DNA of 32,944 nt from Verrucomicrobiales bacterium (GCA_029213025.1 JARGOZ010000076.1:1-32944); one strand, 5' to 3'. Positions 24,601-32,728 are shown, counted from the stretch's first letter. The notes: a model not told the origin generated them from the sequence alone. A program made the numbers and translations.

Positions 24601-27570
24601 TCCATCGTATTCTGTTTCTTTGCGGGCGATCCGGTTGGTGTCGTTTACCGACGTGTGATAGCCTGTTTCAGTCAGAGGGTTGTCCACGTTGTCATAAGTG
24701 ATAGCAGTGATAAACAAGGTTGTCCCGTCACTGGTCTGACTTTGAGTAAGACGATTTCTGAAATCATAGTCATTCTCGATCACCCGGTCATTGGCCGGGG
24801 TATCATCCACAGGACGGGTTTCTTTGGTCAGATTGCGGTTGCCTCCGGCATTGCCATCATCATATTCAATGGCAAGGGTGATTTTCAAATTGTTACCATC
24901 CGCTCCACCATTGCCGGGATCACTGGCGGTAGCTCCGATGTCATCTGTTCCGGTCCAGGTTGCAGATGGATCGCCGGGCGGATCATAGCTCGTCCAGGTG
25001 ATCGTGCCGTCTCGGGATACGAGCCGGTCGGGACGGTTCATGCTGTCATATCCCTGCTCACTCCTGTAATAGTTTTCATTCTGAAAACCGATACCGCTTT
25101 GCGGTATATCAAAATAAGCTCTCTGTCCGGTTTCCCTACCCCAATAGTCTCGCTCGGTATGGGTCCATGCCGACCAGTGCTGCCGCTGCGGCAAATCATT
25201 ATAACTGTCCAGTTCGCCGAAGCTGCCGAGTGACAATGGACCGCAGTCGCAGGTGGCAACTGCTGCAATTTGATCTATGACATTGCTTTCAAAGTCGCGC
25301 TGTTCAATTTGCACTGGCCCAAGCAGATGCCAGGATTCATTCGGAGTGGCAAACCCACTCACATACCCTTTCGCCATCCACGTCTGGTGACGCGGGCAGA
25401 GATAAACCGTGTATTCCACGCTGCGAACGGTTTTAGCGGTGACCGAAGCGGATTCACACAGATTGCCAGTGCCTTCTTCATCTACCACAGCTGCATGCTC
25501 CGGCCCTAGCACCCGGATTGGTCGGCCCAGCTTGTCATTGATAATATCGGTAATTAGATTCGCTCCACCAAAAGAGGGAGCACTCCAGCCTGCGGGCGGA
25601 TCATCCAGTTGACTCGGATCAGCGTCATTGATGATACGTGACACCGCTCCGGTTACTAAATCAAAAAACCGGCGGGTGATAATACCGCGCCCGTCCCGCG
25701 ACCATATATTAAAACCGTTTTCATCATAAATTTCATCTGTGGTTTCATTGTTACCGGTTCCGTGCTGAGAGGTGGAGACTACAGGCATGGTGGTCGTTAC
25801 CTGTTTTTCCTGCAAAGTATCAGTATACCAAGTGCGGGTATAAGTCGTGGTCGAGGCTTCATTATCAGGAACTCCGGCAGTCATAAACACCAGTTCCTCT
25901 TTTACAGGATGAACACTGGCAGAGCCGACAGTCTGAGTGTCATACGTCCATTTATGTGTGATCACAACCGAACCGGAACTGCCCTCCTTAACTCCTCTGG
26001 AAGCAAGGTAGCCCTCCACTTCTCCATTGGGGAAATCATCGCTGCTGAAATAGGAATTTACAGTGATCAGGCCATCATTGGCTTTTAGAGTTACCGACAA
26101 AGAACCCGAAACGTTGGCCGGTTCGGAAACGGATTGTACAGCCTCTGAACTGACTTTCTGGAGTACCCGGTTCTGCGAATCATAGGTGCGGTATTCATAC
26201 CAGCGATCTCCACTAGCTATCTCTTCCAGAATCGAAAGAATCAGCGACCCACCCCGATTGGTATAAACGATCTTTTTCGTGCCATCCGGCCGGGTCTCGG
26301 TGCACTGCCGATACCAGGTATTGGAGTCGGTTAGCGATGGATCCGCATCGCTGGTCATCCACGCAAAATTATAAGTCGATTCGCCGCCGCGCACGATCTC
26401 TTTGGTAACCCTTGCATCACCGTTAAACTCAAACCAGTGACTTGCGTAAGGCGCCAGCGTTTCATCACTGGCACTGTCGAGATCAATTCCCGCCTGTTCC
26501 GCCGCAGCTGTTCCGTTGTCGTCCAGACAGAGTTTCAGTCCGTAGAGAACTCCGACTCCTCCGGTCGAGGTGTAGTATCGATACCATTGTTTGCCGATTG
26601 ATTCCCACTGACCGTCGTCTTTACCCTGCACATCGGCACTTTTTAAAACGCGGGCCGGTCCATGGGTGTCGCCAGTCACATAGTAGTCATAGGAGGCCAG
26701 ACGGATCGCCACACCGTTTACTGAAAGGGTGGCGGTCTCCATCAATCCGAGACGTTGTGCATCACCAAAATAGGTGTAGGAGAACTCAGCCGTTTCCCCG
26801 TTAGCCGAGGTCCAATAAACTGACTCAAGCTGAAAAGAAGTATTATAGGTGACTTCCGCTTCCGCTCCGCCAGCGGAGGTCAGATCTTTGAGTTTCCCCC
26901 GCAGTGCAGCGTTCACTCCGGCGCTGTCATCATGAAAGATTTCTGTTCTCCCGTTTGGCCGGATCAGAGTGAATTCGGCTGCCCCGGAATCATAATTGAG
27001 TGTGCTGTGATTGCCGTAGCGATTGATCCAGCCGCCGCTGCCATCGGAAATAAACCAGTCAGACTTGTAAGCTCCAGCGATAACACCGACAGTGACAAGG
27101 CCCCCTTCAGTGCCGAAACTTAGCGAGGGTAAATCGGTCAAAAACCATCTTTCTCCGAGTCTGCCCGGAACCGCTCCTTCGACCACATTGGCGTAGGAGC
27201 GGGTATGAGACCAGGAAAAGCCCATTCCCTGCCAACTGAAATCGGTTTCCGAAAGTGAGATTTGACCGGCAGCGTAGCCAATCGGGTTACCGGATTGCGG
27301 AGAATCGCAGCCCGGATCCTTTTCCGGTTCCTCCGTATCATCATCCGGCAGACTGGAATACGAACTGTCACTCGAATAGTAGTCAGATGATGAACTGGAC
27401 GAAGATGAACTCCAATAAGACGAGTATGACGAAGTCGAAGGGTAGGAAAAAGACGAAGAGTAATACGAACTGCTCGATGGAGAGGAAGTATGTGAACTGC
27501 TTGAGCTTGTAGTGGAACTGCTTGGAAAACTGTAGGAACTATGGGAGCTGCTGGAAAGACTGGATGACAT
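21601..27570 (-). CDS. Giant Rhs/YD-repeat protein with serine-rich N-terminus and unknown C-terminal tip
   Basis: This is a 1989-aa protein. Residues 1-75 are mostly Ser with Tyr, Thr and Pro, followed by an acidic hinge (DDDTEEPEKD). From about 95 (NPIGYAAGQISLSETDF, FSWSHTRSY) a YD-repeat N-terminal region begins, with many Y-D/RL-T repeats building the Rhs shell. The core ends with the conserved RYYDPNSGRW, RDPIGEDGGVNLYAY and VDGFGL (to 1820). The last 169 residues are variable: a Pro-rich linker (PSPSPNPSPSPSPP, from a GGAGAT repeat near 21857) and a small domain with five Cys (KACG, NDC, HCC, SIC). In Rhs proteins this tip is usually a toxin or effector enclosed by the shell. No known toxin motif and no classical signal peptide are visible. 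Confidence 0.92.
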   Translation of the reverse strand: MSSSLSSSSHSSYSFPSSSTTSSSSSHTSSPSSSSYYSSSFSYPSTSSYSSYWSSSSSSSSSDYYSSDSSYSSLPDDDTEEPEKDPGCDSPQSGNPIGYAAGQISLSETDFSWQGMGFSWSHTRSYANVVEGAVPGRLGERWFLTDLPSLSFGTEGGLVTVGVIAGAYKSDWFISDGSGGWINRYGNHSTLNYDSGAAEFTLIRPNGRTEIFHDDSAGVNAALRGKLKDLTSAGGAEAEVTYNTSFQLESVYWTSANGETAEFSYTYFGDAQRLGLMETATLSVNGVAIRLASYDYYVTGDTHGPARVLKSADVQGKDDGQWESIGKQWYRYYTSTGGVGVLYGLKLCLDDNGTAAAEQAGIDLDSASDETLAPYASHWFEFNGDARVTKEIVRGGESTYNFAWMTSDADPSLTDSNTWYRQCTETRPDGTKKIVYTNRGGSLILSILEEIASGDRWYEYRTYDSQNRVLQKVSSEAVQSVSEPANVSGSLSVTLKANDGLITVNSYFSSDDFPNGEVEGYLASRGVKEGSSGSVVITHKWTYDTQTVGSASVHPVKEELVFMTAGVPDNEASTTTYTRTWYTDTLQEKQVTTTMPVVSTSQHGTGNNETTDEIYDENGFNIWSRDGRGIITRRFFDLVTGAVSRIINDADPSQLDDPPAGWSAPSFGGANLITDIINDKLGRPIRVLGPEHAAVVDEEGTGNLCESASVTAKTVRSVEYTVYLCPRHQTWMAKGYVSGFATPNESWHLLGPVQIEQRDFESNVIDQIAAVATCDCGPLSLGSFGELDSYNDLPQRQHWSAWTHTERDYWGRETGQRAYFDIPQSGIGFQNENYYRSEQGYDSMNRPDRLVSRDGTITWTSYDPPGDPSATWTGTDDIGATASDPGNGGADGNNLKITLAIEYDDGNAGGNRNLTKETRPVDDTPANDRVIENDYDFRNRLTQSQTSDGTTLFITAITYDNVDNPLTETGYHTSVNDTNRIARKETEYDGRNRVFEVNTYGVDPANGNLTNALTAGTWYDEDDNVIKQTEPGQNGATKTDYNGRNLPTVTYAVIPGTPPSGEPANDISDDTVVEQEEMTYNDANLAITTTTRLRLPDSTGKVALGGATGSQPRARVLWSEMYFDGIKRSRFAAEYGTNGGTAPRRPDTPATPSETVLVTENKFDAAGYQSKTVAPDGVINRSEFDDLGQLTTTIEAYGTADARTQHYRWHPSGRMEFLMLENPDTGQQVTKWSYGSTLAASGVARNDIMVGKQYPTGESASYTVNRQGEQGGMVQPNGTTHEYTYNKIGQILHDAVTAVASGINDTVLRISTTYTNRGLEETVTSWDNATPGSGSVVNEVKFSYDAFNQVITDEQEHSGAVGGSTPAVSYAFTDGSSNTLRQASVTAPSGIQTNYEYGTAGSIDDIFNRTASLQIQGEGSNLVEYQYAGAGLIADIFYPTPDAELSYIAKTGATGTGDGGDTLTGYDRFNRIIKMPWKNKTTATVLANIGYGYDEASRRTWRQDLTPAADREHDRYYTYDHLSQVKSVAVGTLNDNRTAIGGVAAEDESWNYDETGNWLNYSKAEDGTVSINETRTNNESNQIKTIDGFSSGIAHDLNGNVTLLPTGEGLTGPSRTLKWDGWNRLIEVRNASDNSLVGAYAYDGKFRRTTSFDSGSTVTHYYYNRNWRAVEERLDASTDPKNGYYWGAQNRWELVRRDRDTNDNGTLDEALYCLSDAMDPVAIVDGSGNVVERYEYSAFGNVSFFAADYSGRATSSYVWKFLFHGEFRDVDTAMYNYGYRYYDPNSGRWTSRDPIGEDGGVNLYAYVRNLILNSVDGFGLQDVFTRWGSGHAGSRGNGPVPGPPPYDGGPKESPLPPGTGNDPLPDWPYDGPTQDPNDPPLRYDPLSNPQPKPSPSPNPSPSPSPPTYMPPRKPPVNSLGEHFMQTFLHGLGKACGTNTGLPGVLIDAGKLGGAIEALKKYNDCLELNNGNPHCCEKEKEIIDSICTKL

Positions 27571-27816
27571 ATCGAATCGAAGGTTGAGCTATGTAAAACA
27601 GAGGGGAGAAATGAAACCTTGGAGACAAACCGGAGCAACGCAATGATTTTTTTAAGAAACTTGTCACAAGTGATTCGCGTAAAAATAAATTTGAGTTAAT
27701 TCATCAATTGTGATTGAGTTGAGCTTACTGCAAAAATCGCCGTAAATTCTCCATATATATAGGAGCATTCCGACTTTACCCGCCTCGGATTGCACCTCCA
27801 GTTATATATATAATCA
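27571..27816. other. Divergent intergenic region between rhs and the fusion gene
   Basis: 246 bp, AT-rich, with no gene. It should hold promoters for both directions. Two TATATATA-type tracts (near 27752 and 27804) are the only marked features, the second directly upstream of the ATG at 27817; no convincing -35/-10 pair was chosen. Confidence 0.4.
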
Positions 27817-29703
27817 ATGAAGCTTTTCTATAATTCCCATATCTTCAAGCTGAGAAACGTGGATTGGAAGATCGATCACCATAAGATTGTCGACTCACTC
27901 AATACAGCGCGTGGTGACAAAGTTATCGTTAGAGCCACTCAGGGTGATCAGGACAAAAAAGAACTCGACCTTTCCGAAAACGATCTCGACCGGTCGTTTT
28001 CCCAAATCGGAATCGATCTTGATGCCTCTTTCGATATGGAGATTGTGATTCGGACCCCTCTGCCGCATACTGCGGTGGAATCCGCGCTACTGGGCGAACA
28101 CACCTACGAAGATAAGAACGATTACAACACGCTACAGTGGAACGGGGAGCGTGGCACCGGAAACCTTCCCTCTCATCCGGCACGGGGCTGCCCCATGTTT
28201 TTCCGCGACAACGGGATGAATCTGGATCTGATCGATCTCTATCACGGACGCAGTGTTTTTCTGATCTTAAACGGACCGAGTTTTGCCAACGTCGATCACG
28301 GGAAACTTCGTCAGCCCGGCATTCTCACTTTCGGTATCAACAACGGGGCCCATCTTTTCCGGCCCGATCTGTGGACCTGTGTGGATGATCCGACCCGCTT
28401 TGTTGAATCGATCTGGGATGACCCGAAGATTATGAAGTTTGTGCCGCTGGCGCATTTTCGCAAACCTGTTTGGGATGTGGAAGCAAACCTCGTCAGTCGA
28501 AAGGTTGTTGCCGACTTTCCCAATGTGGCGGGTTTTCGACGGAACGAACAGTTTATCGCCTCCCAATGGTTGAGGGAGGATACCATTAACTGGGGGAACC
28601 ACGGGAAACGGGGCGGCGGGCGTTCTGTCATGTTGAGTGCTCTCAAGATTTGTTATCTGCTCGGGTTCCGCCGGGTTTACCTGCTGGGGTGTGATTTCCG
28701 GATGAGTGAAGATCACCGTTACTGGTTTCCGGAAGAGCGGAGTGGAAACGCGGTGAGTAACAATACCAAAAGCTATCAGATTATGAGAGGCTACTTCACG
28801 GAACTGCTCCCCTTTTTCGGGGAGGCCGGTTTTGAGGTCTACAACTGCACCGAAGGCAGTCAACTCGATGTTTTTCCCTTTCTTCCTCTGGACACCGCCC
28901 TGTGCGACAGCGTGGTCGATACTTCCGCTTCCACCGAGGGAATGTATGTCAACCGCTACAAGCAAACCGGTGACGGAGTCAAAACAAATTCCCTGGCCCA
29001 ACCTGTAAATTCGGAGGACAGGGAGCTTGCCAATGCGATCCAATCCTCCTTGCTGTCGACAGTCCGTAACGCCGAAATCAATGACAAACCTTTCTTTCAT
29101 CTGACTTTTGGCAATTGTTTTCCTGATAGTATCTTTCGGGATATCCACACCAACCTGCCGGATTCCTCGGCTTATGAAGATCTGCGTCACAAAGACGCTT
29201 TACGATCCGATGGAACCAGTGCCCGTCGGCATCTGATTTTGACCCCGGAAAAGATCGCTGCACTTCCGGATAAACAGGCATCTTTTTGGAACGGTTTTTA
29301 TTATGCTCTGAAATCCAACGAAACCAAAGAGGCTGTGTTTACCGCGCATGCCCCGGCACTTTCCGCGCGTTTTGGGGAGGATCTGCCCAATCTGAAAGTC
29401 ACGCCGCGGATCTCTCTGCTCCGCGATGAAGCGGGATATAAAATCGGGGTTCACACCGATATTTCGAAAAAGGTCATCACAACCCAGTTCTATCTCCCGG
29501 TTAACAATGACAAACTTCATCTCGGGACTTCGTTCTATTCAAAAAATGAAGACGGCCAATACCGGATGGACAAGAGGATGGATTTCCGGGAAAACTCCGG
29601 ATATTCTTTTACCGTCAACGATCACAGTTTCCACGGGGTTGATCCACTGGAGGAATCCGATGCCCCGAGACACTCCCTGCTTCTAGTCTATTACCTGTCC
29701 TGA
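27817..29703 (+). CDS. MptE/DUF115-like domain fused to a 2OG-Fe(II) oxygenase-like domain
   Basis: This 628-aa protein has two parts. Residues about 145-370 resemble the MptE/DUF115 (or sialyltransferase-like) nucleotide-binding fold: GRSVFLILNGPSF with NGPS at 152-155, FGINNGAH, WTCVDDP, GGGRSVMLSALKICYLLGFR, VYLLGCDF (GCDF 291-294), and VYNCTEGSQLDVFP. Residues about 425-628 look like a 2-oxoglutarate/Fe(II) oxygenase: IGVHTD (His546, Asp548), distal NDHSFHGVD (His603 or 606) and APRHSLLL (Arg618, likely 2OG-binding). The first about 140 residues are unassigned. It could modify a surface sugar or peptide; the substrate is unknown. Its 3' end overlaps the convergent methyltransferase-like gene by 13 bp. 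Confidence 0.75.
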   Translation: MKLFYNSHIFKLRNVDWKIDHHKIVDSLNTARGDKVIVRATQGDQDKKELDLSENDLDRSFSQIGIDLDASFDMEIVIRTPLPHTAVESALLGEHTYEDKNDYNTLQWNGERGTGNLPSHPARGCPMFFRDNGMNLDLIDLYHGRSVFLILNGPSFANVDHGKLRQPGILTFGINNGAHLFRPDLWTCVDDPTRFVESIWDDPKIMKFVPLAHFRKPVWDVEANLVSRKVVADFPNVAGFRRNEQFIASQWLREDTINWGNHGKRGGGRSVMLSALKICYLLGFRRVYLLGCDFRMSEDHRYWFPEERSGNAVSNNTKSYQIMRGYFTELLPFFGEAGFEVYNCTEGSQLDVFPFLPLDTALCDSVVDTSASTEGMYVNRYKQTGDGVKTNSLAQPVNSEDRELANAIQSSLLSTVRNAEINDKPFFHLTFGNCFPDSIFRDIHTNLPDSSAYEDLRHKDALRSDGTSARRHLILTPEKIAALPDKQASFWNGFYYALKSNETKEAVFTAHAPALSARFGEDLPNLKVTPRISLLRDEAGYKIGVHTDISKKVITTQFYLPVNNDKLHLGTSFYSKNEDGQYRMDKRMDFRENSGYSFTVNDHSFHGVDPLEESDAPRHSLLLVYYLS

Positions 29704-30557
29704 AGCAACCCGGCGATGGTATCTTTCCGGCTTGAGAGAAACGCGGTGTTGTAGGCCACTTCACAACCCGGATACAGCTGATAGGCGGGTTGATAAACCT
29801 TGCGGTGCGCATCGTGGACCATCACTATTCCGTTCTCGGAAAGAATCTGTTTGGCGATCACCGCGCAATCACAACGCAACCTGCCGTCAATAAAAACCAA
29901 ATCATATTTTTTGTCAGGGTTCCAGAGCGGGTGGGTCACGTAGGGTTCCGCCTTGGCGGGGCTGATCTCAAGATGACGATGTTCGATCTGAACTCTGGCC
30001 CCGAATTCCTCCATGATCTGAGCGCAGTTGGCAAACCAGCGCCGGTTGTGTTCCACCCCTCTGATTTCAGCTTCAGGGAACAGTTCAGCAAAGAACAGGG
30101 TTGACCGTCCCGGTCCCCATTCGAAAATTGAGGAGGGCGGGGAATGGCGAAACAACTCCCACACCGGCGGCATGTAGGTCAGTCCAAAGGCACTGTTGCG
30201 AAAGCTTCGTTTCAACTCTGTGTGTTGCCCGATCAGGACCACCAGCCGGCTGCGGGGTATCCCCAGATCGAGTGCGTCGTGATCACCGAAAAAATCACCC
30301 GCATCAAGTGTGAATACATCAGACCGGGATTCTGAAACACCGGACAGATCCAACTCACGTCCTTCGCTTGAGATGACTACAGAAATACGGGAGCCTTCAT
30401 TCGCGCGGTAGCAGGATATATCAAATTTCACCCCGGTATTCTTTTTCCCAGAAAAACCGGAACCACTCATGCTTCCGTCTGCAAGGGATTGCAACTCAAT
30501 GTCACAACAACATTTCCATCCCAATACCGTCGCCACACTGCTATCTTTATGCGCCAT
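29691..30557 (-). CDS. Class I SAM-dependent methyltransferase-like protein
   Basis: This 288-aa protein has a C-terminal Rossmann-type methyltransferase region from about 110. Motif I is IFEWGPGRSTLFFAEL (EWGPGRST 146-153), motif II IRGVEHNRRW, and motif IV YDLVFIDGRLRCDC, followed by NGIVMVHDAHR. These resemble the Methyltransf_24 group. The N-terminal 100 residues carry a CCC run (16-18) and no known motif. It is soluble, without a signal peptide. It converges with the fusion gene at 27817 and may share a glycan or peptide modification role, but being on the opposite strand it is not in the same operon. Substrate unknown. Confidence 0.75.
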   Translation of the reverse strand: MAHKDSSVATVLGWKCCCDIELQSLADGSMSGSGFSGKKNTGVKFDISCYRANEGSRISVVISSEGRELDLSGVSESRSDVFTLDAGDFFGDHDALDLGIPRSRLVVLIGQHTELKRSFRNSAFGLTYMPPVWELFRHSPPSSIFEWGPGRSTLFFAELFPEAEIRGVEHNRRWFANCAQIMEEFGARVQIEHRHLEISPAKAEPYVTHPLWNPDKKYDLVFIDGRLRCDCAVIAKQILSENGIVMVHDAHRKVYQPAYQLYPGCEVAYNTAFLSSRKDTIAGLLQDR

Positions 30558-30955
30558 TCATTAACTAACAGAGCCTTCCGCAATTCGTCAAGTAATCAAC
30601 TATGATATGATTCGGTTATCGGGTTGACGCCGCAAAACCACGAATGAATAAATCAACGCAAACAGGGGACGAGTGATGATGGGCTCGACTTCCATAAAGT
30701 TGGAACGATTGCTGTTAGACTTCGAAAGATTAAGAAAATATCCCAAAGTTTGCCGGATTAGGGAACCGTGCTATGCCCTTTTCTTTTACACTCTAACCTT
30801 CCTGCCCAGTCGGCACAGGTTTCCCTCCTGATAATTTGACGATAGTTTCGTTGGTAAGCGACAAGTTTACTCCCCTGCAATTGGGTAGGTATCGATCTAA
30901 CTACGCAGGTTGAAAAGAAATCTCCGGAAAACTGACGTTGTAGTCTTTTATGCTT
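30558..30955. other. About 400-bp non-coding stretch
   Basis: No convincing gene. A 51-codon frame (30676-30831, MMGSTSIKLERLL...) with a purine-rich GGGGACGAG before its ATG is the best coding candidate but lacks any recognisable feature. No terminator or strong repeat was seen. Confidence 0.4.
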
Positions 30956-31360
30956 TCAGGAGCGGTCTACCAACCACCAGAATTTTTCTCTTCCCCGTCT
31001 GCAGCATTTAATTTTAATGCGGCCCCGCTCCATGAATAACTCATGCTGCAAAGAAGACAGAATGGTACTGACATTGGCGGGAGTTCTCAAGTTCAGTTTC
31101 GCTGCTATCTCCTTTCCGGGATGTCGTGCGCCGTCACTTAGTATTCCAAGAATTTTATCCCGGTAGCGCATACTTCTCACCGACATACGAGAGGGCTTTT
31201 GGCGCGGGCGATGATGTGATTTTACATTTCGTGTTTCCTTTGATGACCCCGTTTCTGCGCTTGTATCCGGCACAGTCTCGCTATCTGAGGAGGGATTGTC
31301 AGTATGGCCTGTCTCAGAAGCGCAGGAAGGCAGGTTTGTTTTCTGTGTATCGTGTTTCAT
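30956..31360 (-). CDS. Small winged-helix-like DNA-binding protein
   Basis: This 134-aa protein has a disordered polar N-terminus (1-60, rich in Ser, Thr, Glu, Lys) and a C-terminal winged helix-turn-helix. MRYRDKILGILSDGARHPGK, then EIAAKLNLRTPANVSTILSS forms helices 1-3, and RIKIKCCRRGREKFWWL the wing. This looks like a transcriptional regulator, family not recognised. The upstream gap holds a 17-bp direct repeat (31441-31483) about 80-120 bp before its ATG, a plausible operator. The start has no Shine-Dalgarno motif and is preceded by a run of T and A. Confidence 0.6.
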   Translation of the reverse strand: MKHDTQKTNLPSCASETGHTDNPSSDSETVPDTSAETGSSKETRNVKSHHRPRQKPSRMSVRSMRYRDKILGILSDGARHPGKEIAAKLNLRTPANVSTILSSLQHELFMERGRIKIKCCRRGREKFWWLVDRS

Positions 31361-31440
31361 TGGAGAGTTTTTTTAAAAAAAAGCATTACCAAGGGAAAAT
31401 CTTTTCCTGCGACCTCAATTTATTAGAAAACACCTCGGAC

Positions 31441-31483
31441 TGTATTTGATCGCATACTTTTCCCGGTGTATTCTATCGCATAC
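31441..31483. promoter_or_regulatory. 17-bp direct repeat
   Basis: TGTATTTGATCGCATAC (31441-31457) and TGTATTCTATCGCATAC (31467-31483) match at 15 of 17 positions, spaced 26 bp start to start. They lie upstream of the winged-helix gene and could be its operator. Confidence 0.5.
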
Positions 31484-31647
31484 AGAAAAATTTTCTTAAT
31501 TCAGGGACGCTGCACCGCAAATGTCCCACCCCAAGTGTTATTTTGTGCAGTAATGAGAAAGTACCTGTTTTGGCGTGTTTTTCACGGGTTATCTAAAAAG
31601 TTTTTAAATATTTTAAAGGGTGGCCCCGGGATTGTCCCACCCTATGA

Positions 31648-31682
31648 GATACGTTGTTTGTATCAACGTCAAACGACGTATC
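31648..31682. promoter_or_regulatory. 13-bp inverted repeat
   Basis: GATACGTTGTTTG (31648-31660) and CAAACGACGTATC (31670-31682) are inverted with one mismatch and a 9-nt spacer. No T-tract follows on either strand. It lies 39 bp past the 3' end of the HTH gene at 31721-32053; an operator for the next minus-strand gene or an mRNA stem-loop are both possible. Confidence 0.5.
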
Positions 31683-31720
31683 GAATACTTACTTACGACC
31701 ATCATGAACATAATAAAATA

Positions 31721-32053
31721 TTACCCGTCCGATTCGACAATCTCGCGGGCTTTTTCAATGAGAACGGCCCTGATAAAAGAATCTATGTCCCTGACCCCGG
31801 CTCTTTCCATTGCCTGCTGAATGGACTGCCATTCACGAAAGGTGAACTGAAGGTCTTCGCTACCCGGTTTCTGTTTTTGCTCGAACTCATTGATAATTCG
31901 TCGAATCGAATTCTCGGCCCATAAAGGAAAAACCCCTTTACTGAACCAGTTGTTAACCGTTCCACGGGAACATCCCAGTTCCGCAGCCAACCAGGTGCGA
32001 TCCTTTTTCAGGGTCTTCAAAAATTCTTCAACGATCTCTATCGTTATCTTCAT
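31721..32053 (-). CDS. Small helix-turn-helix regulator
   Basis: This 110-aa protein has an N-terminal HTH (KDRTWLAAELGCSRGTVNNW, residues 17-36) of the XRE-like or homeodomain-like kind. It also has a C-terminal stretch (LQFTFREWQSIQQAMERAG, then DSFIRAVLIEKARE, about 68-104) that resembles a ribbon-helix-helix or dimerisation domain. It is likely a DNA-binding regulator. An inverted repeat overlaps its start codon (32051-32085), suggesting autoregulation. It diverges from the small gene at 32156. No Shine-Dalgarno motif. Confidence 0.7.
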   Translation of the reverse strand: MKITIEIVEEFLKTLKKDRTWLAAELGCSRGTVNNWFSKGVFPLWAENSIRRIINEFEQKQKPGSEDLQFTFREWQSIQQAMERAGVRDIDSFIRAVLIEKAREIVESDG

Positions 32054-32085
32054 AAGCTCAATATTTCACGAATAATGAACTTATG
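32051..32085. promoter_or_regulatory. Inverted repeat over the HTH-gene start codon
   Basis: CATAAGCTCA (32051-32060, containing the start codon) and TGAACTTATG (32076-32085) are inverted with one mismatch and a 15-nt spacer. Further TCA/TGA half-sites (TCACCCATAGTGA near 32098) follow toward the divergent gene. This is typical of an autoregulatory operator. Confidence 0.5.
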
Positions 32086-32155
32086 CAAGAAAAATATCAC
32101 CCATAGTGAAAAACAGTTTGATTCATCATTCAAGATGACATTTATTACATAAATA

Positions 32156-32347
32156 ATGAAGCCGCAAAATATCGAATCAATTTTAGATGAATTACCCCCC
32201 GATATCCGCGAGATCCTGACCCGGTATGCCATTCAAGAGGAAGAGGATATCGATACGTTGATAAAGAAGTGGATCACAGCAACAGCGGAAAGGCTCGCTC
32301 TTCCGACTGCCACCTCCTCTCCTGAGAAAGAAGAGGGCGCAGCCTGA
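32156..32347 (+). CDS. Small acidic hypothetical protein
   Basis: 63 aa, helical, with LDELPPDIREILTRYAIQEE and a polar tail. No family recognised; size and position (divergent from an HTH gene) fit small antitoxin- or phage-type accessory proteins, but this is only a guess. ATG at 32156 lacks a Shine-Dalgarno motif. Confidence 0.5.
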   Translation: MKPQNIESILDELPPDIREILTRYAIQEEEDIDTLIKKWITATAERLALPTATSSPEKEEGAA

Positions 32348-32378
32348 CCGATTTTCTTCCGGTAAAAATTCATCAATC

Positions 32379-32690
32379 ATGAAAAAGACAAATACAAAAC
32401 ACACCTTGAACTCCACACACCATAACTGTCCCGCGAACACAGAACAGAGATGTGCAAACCCGCATCAGAATCACCTCAGTTATTGCGATGAACAGAAGAA
32501 AGAAATTCTCAAAAAATACATTCTGGAAAGAGGTCAGCATTATGGGCGCATCAAGTTTCGAAGCATATGGGGGCATCGTCTTTATGAACGGATCGGAGGT
32601 GCGCAGTTGTTTCCCGATCTGCCGGAGAACGGCACAGTCGATTTTGCCGATTCTCATCTCTACGTCGCAGGTAACCTTCTGCCGAAGTAG
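32379..32690 (+). CDS. Hypothetical protein
   Basis: 103 aa, polar N-terminus with His/Asn/Cys (THHNCPANTEQRC), then a more ordered region (KKEILKKYILERGQHYGRIK). No family recognised and no membrane segment. It follows the 32156 gene by 31 nt and may be co-transcribed. Codon pattern supports coding, but the start could lie further in. Confidence 0.45.
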   Translation: MKKTNTKHTLNSTHHNCPANTEQRCANPHQNHLSYCDEQKKEILKKYILERGQHYGRIKFRSIWGHRLYERIGGAQLFPDLPENGTVDFADSHLYVAGNLLPK

Positions 32691-32728
32691 GCAAATTTAT
32701 TCTTTAGAACCAAATCAATTGTACCGCT

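Larger units (their letters stand above)
31361..31720. other. Regulatory-looking intergenic region
   Basis: About 360 bp between two minus-strand regulator genes, with no credible gene. It holds the direct repeat at 31441-31483, two TGTCCCACC motifs (near 31521 and 31633) and an inverted repeat at 31648-31682. Confidence 0.5.

Noticed and set aside
28267..29190. 307-codon frame antisense to the fusion gene
   Set aside because: The plus-strand protein has conserved motifs in both domains; the antisense frame is a shadow.
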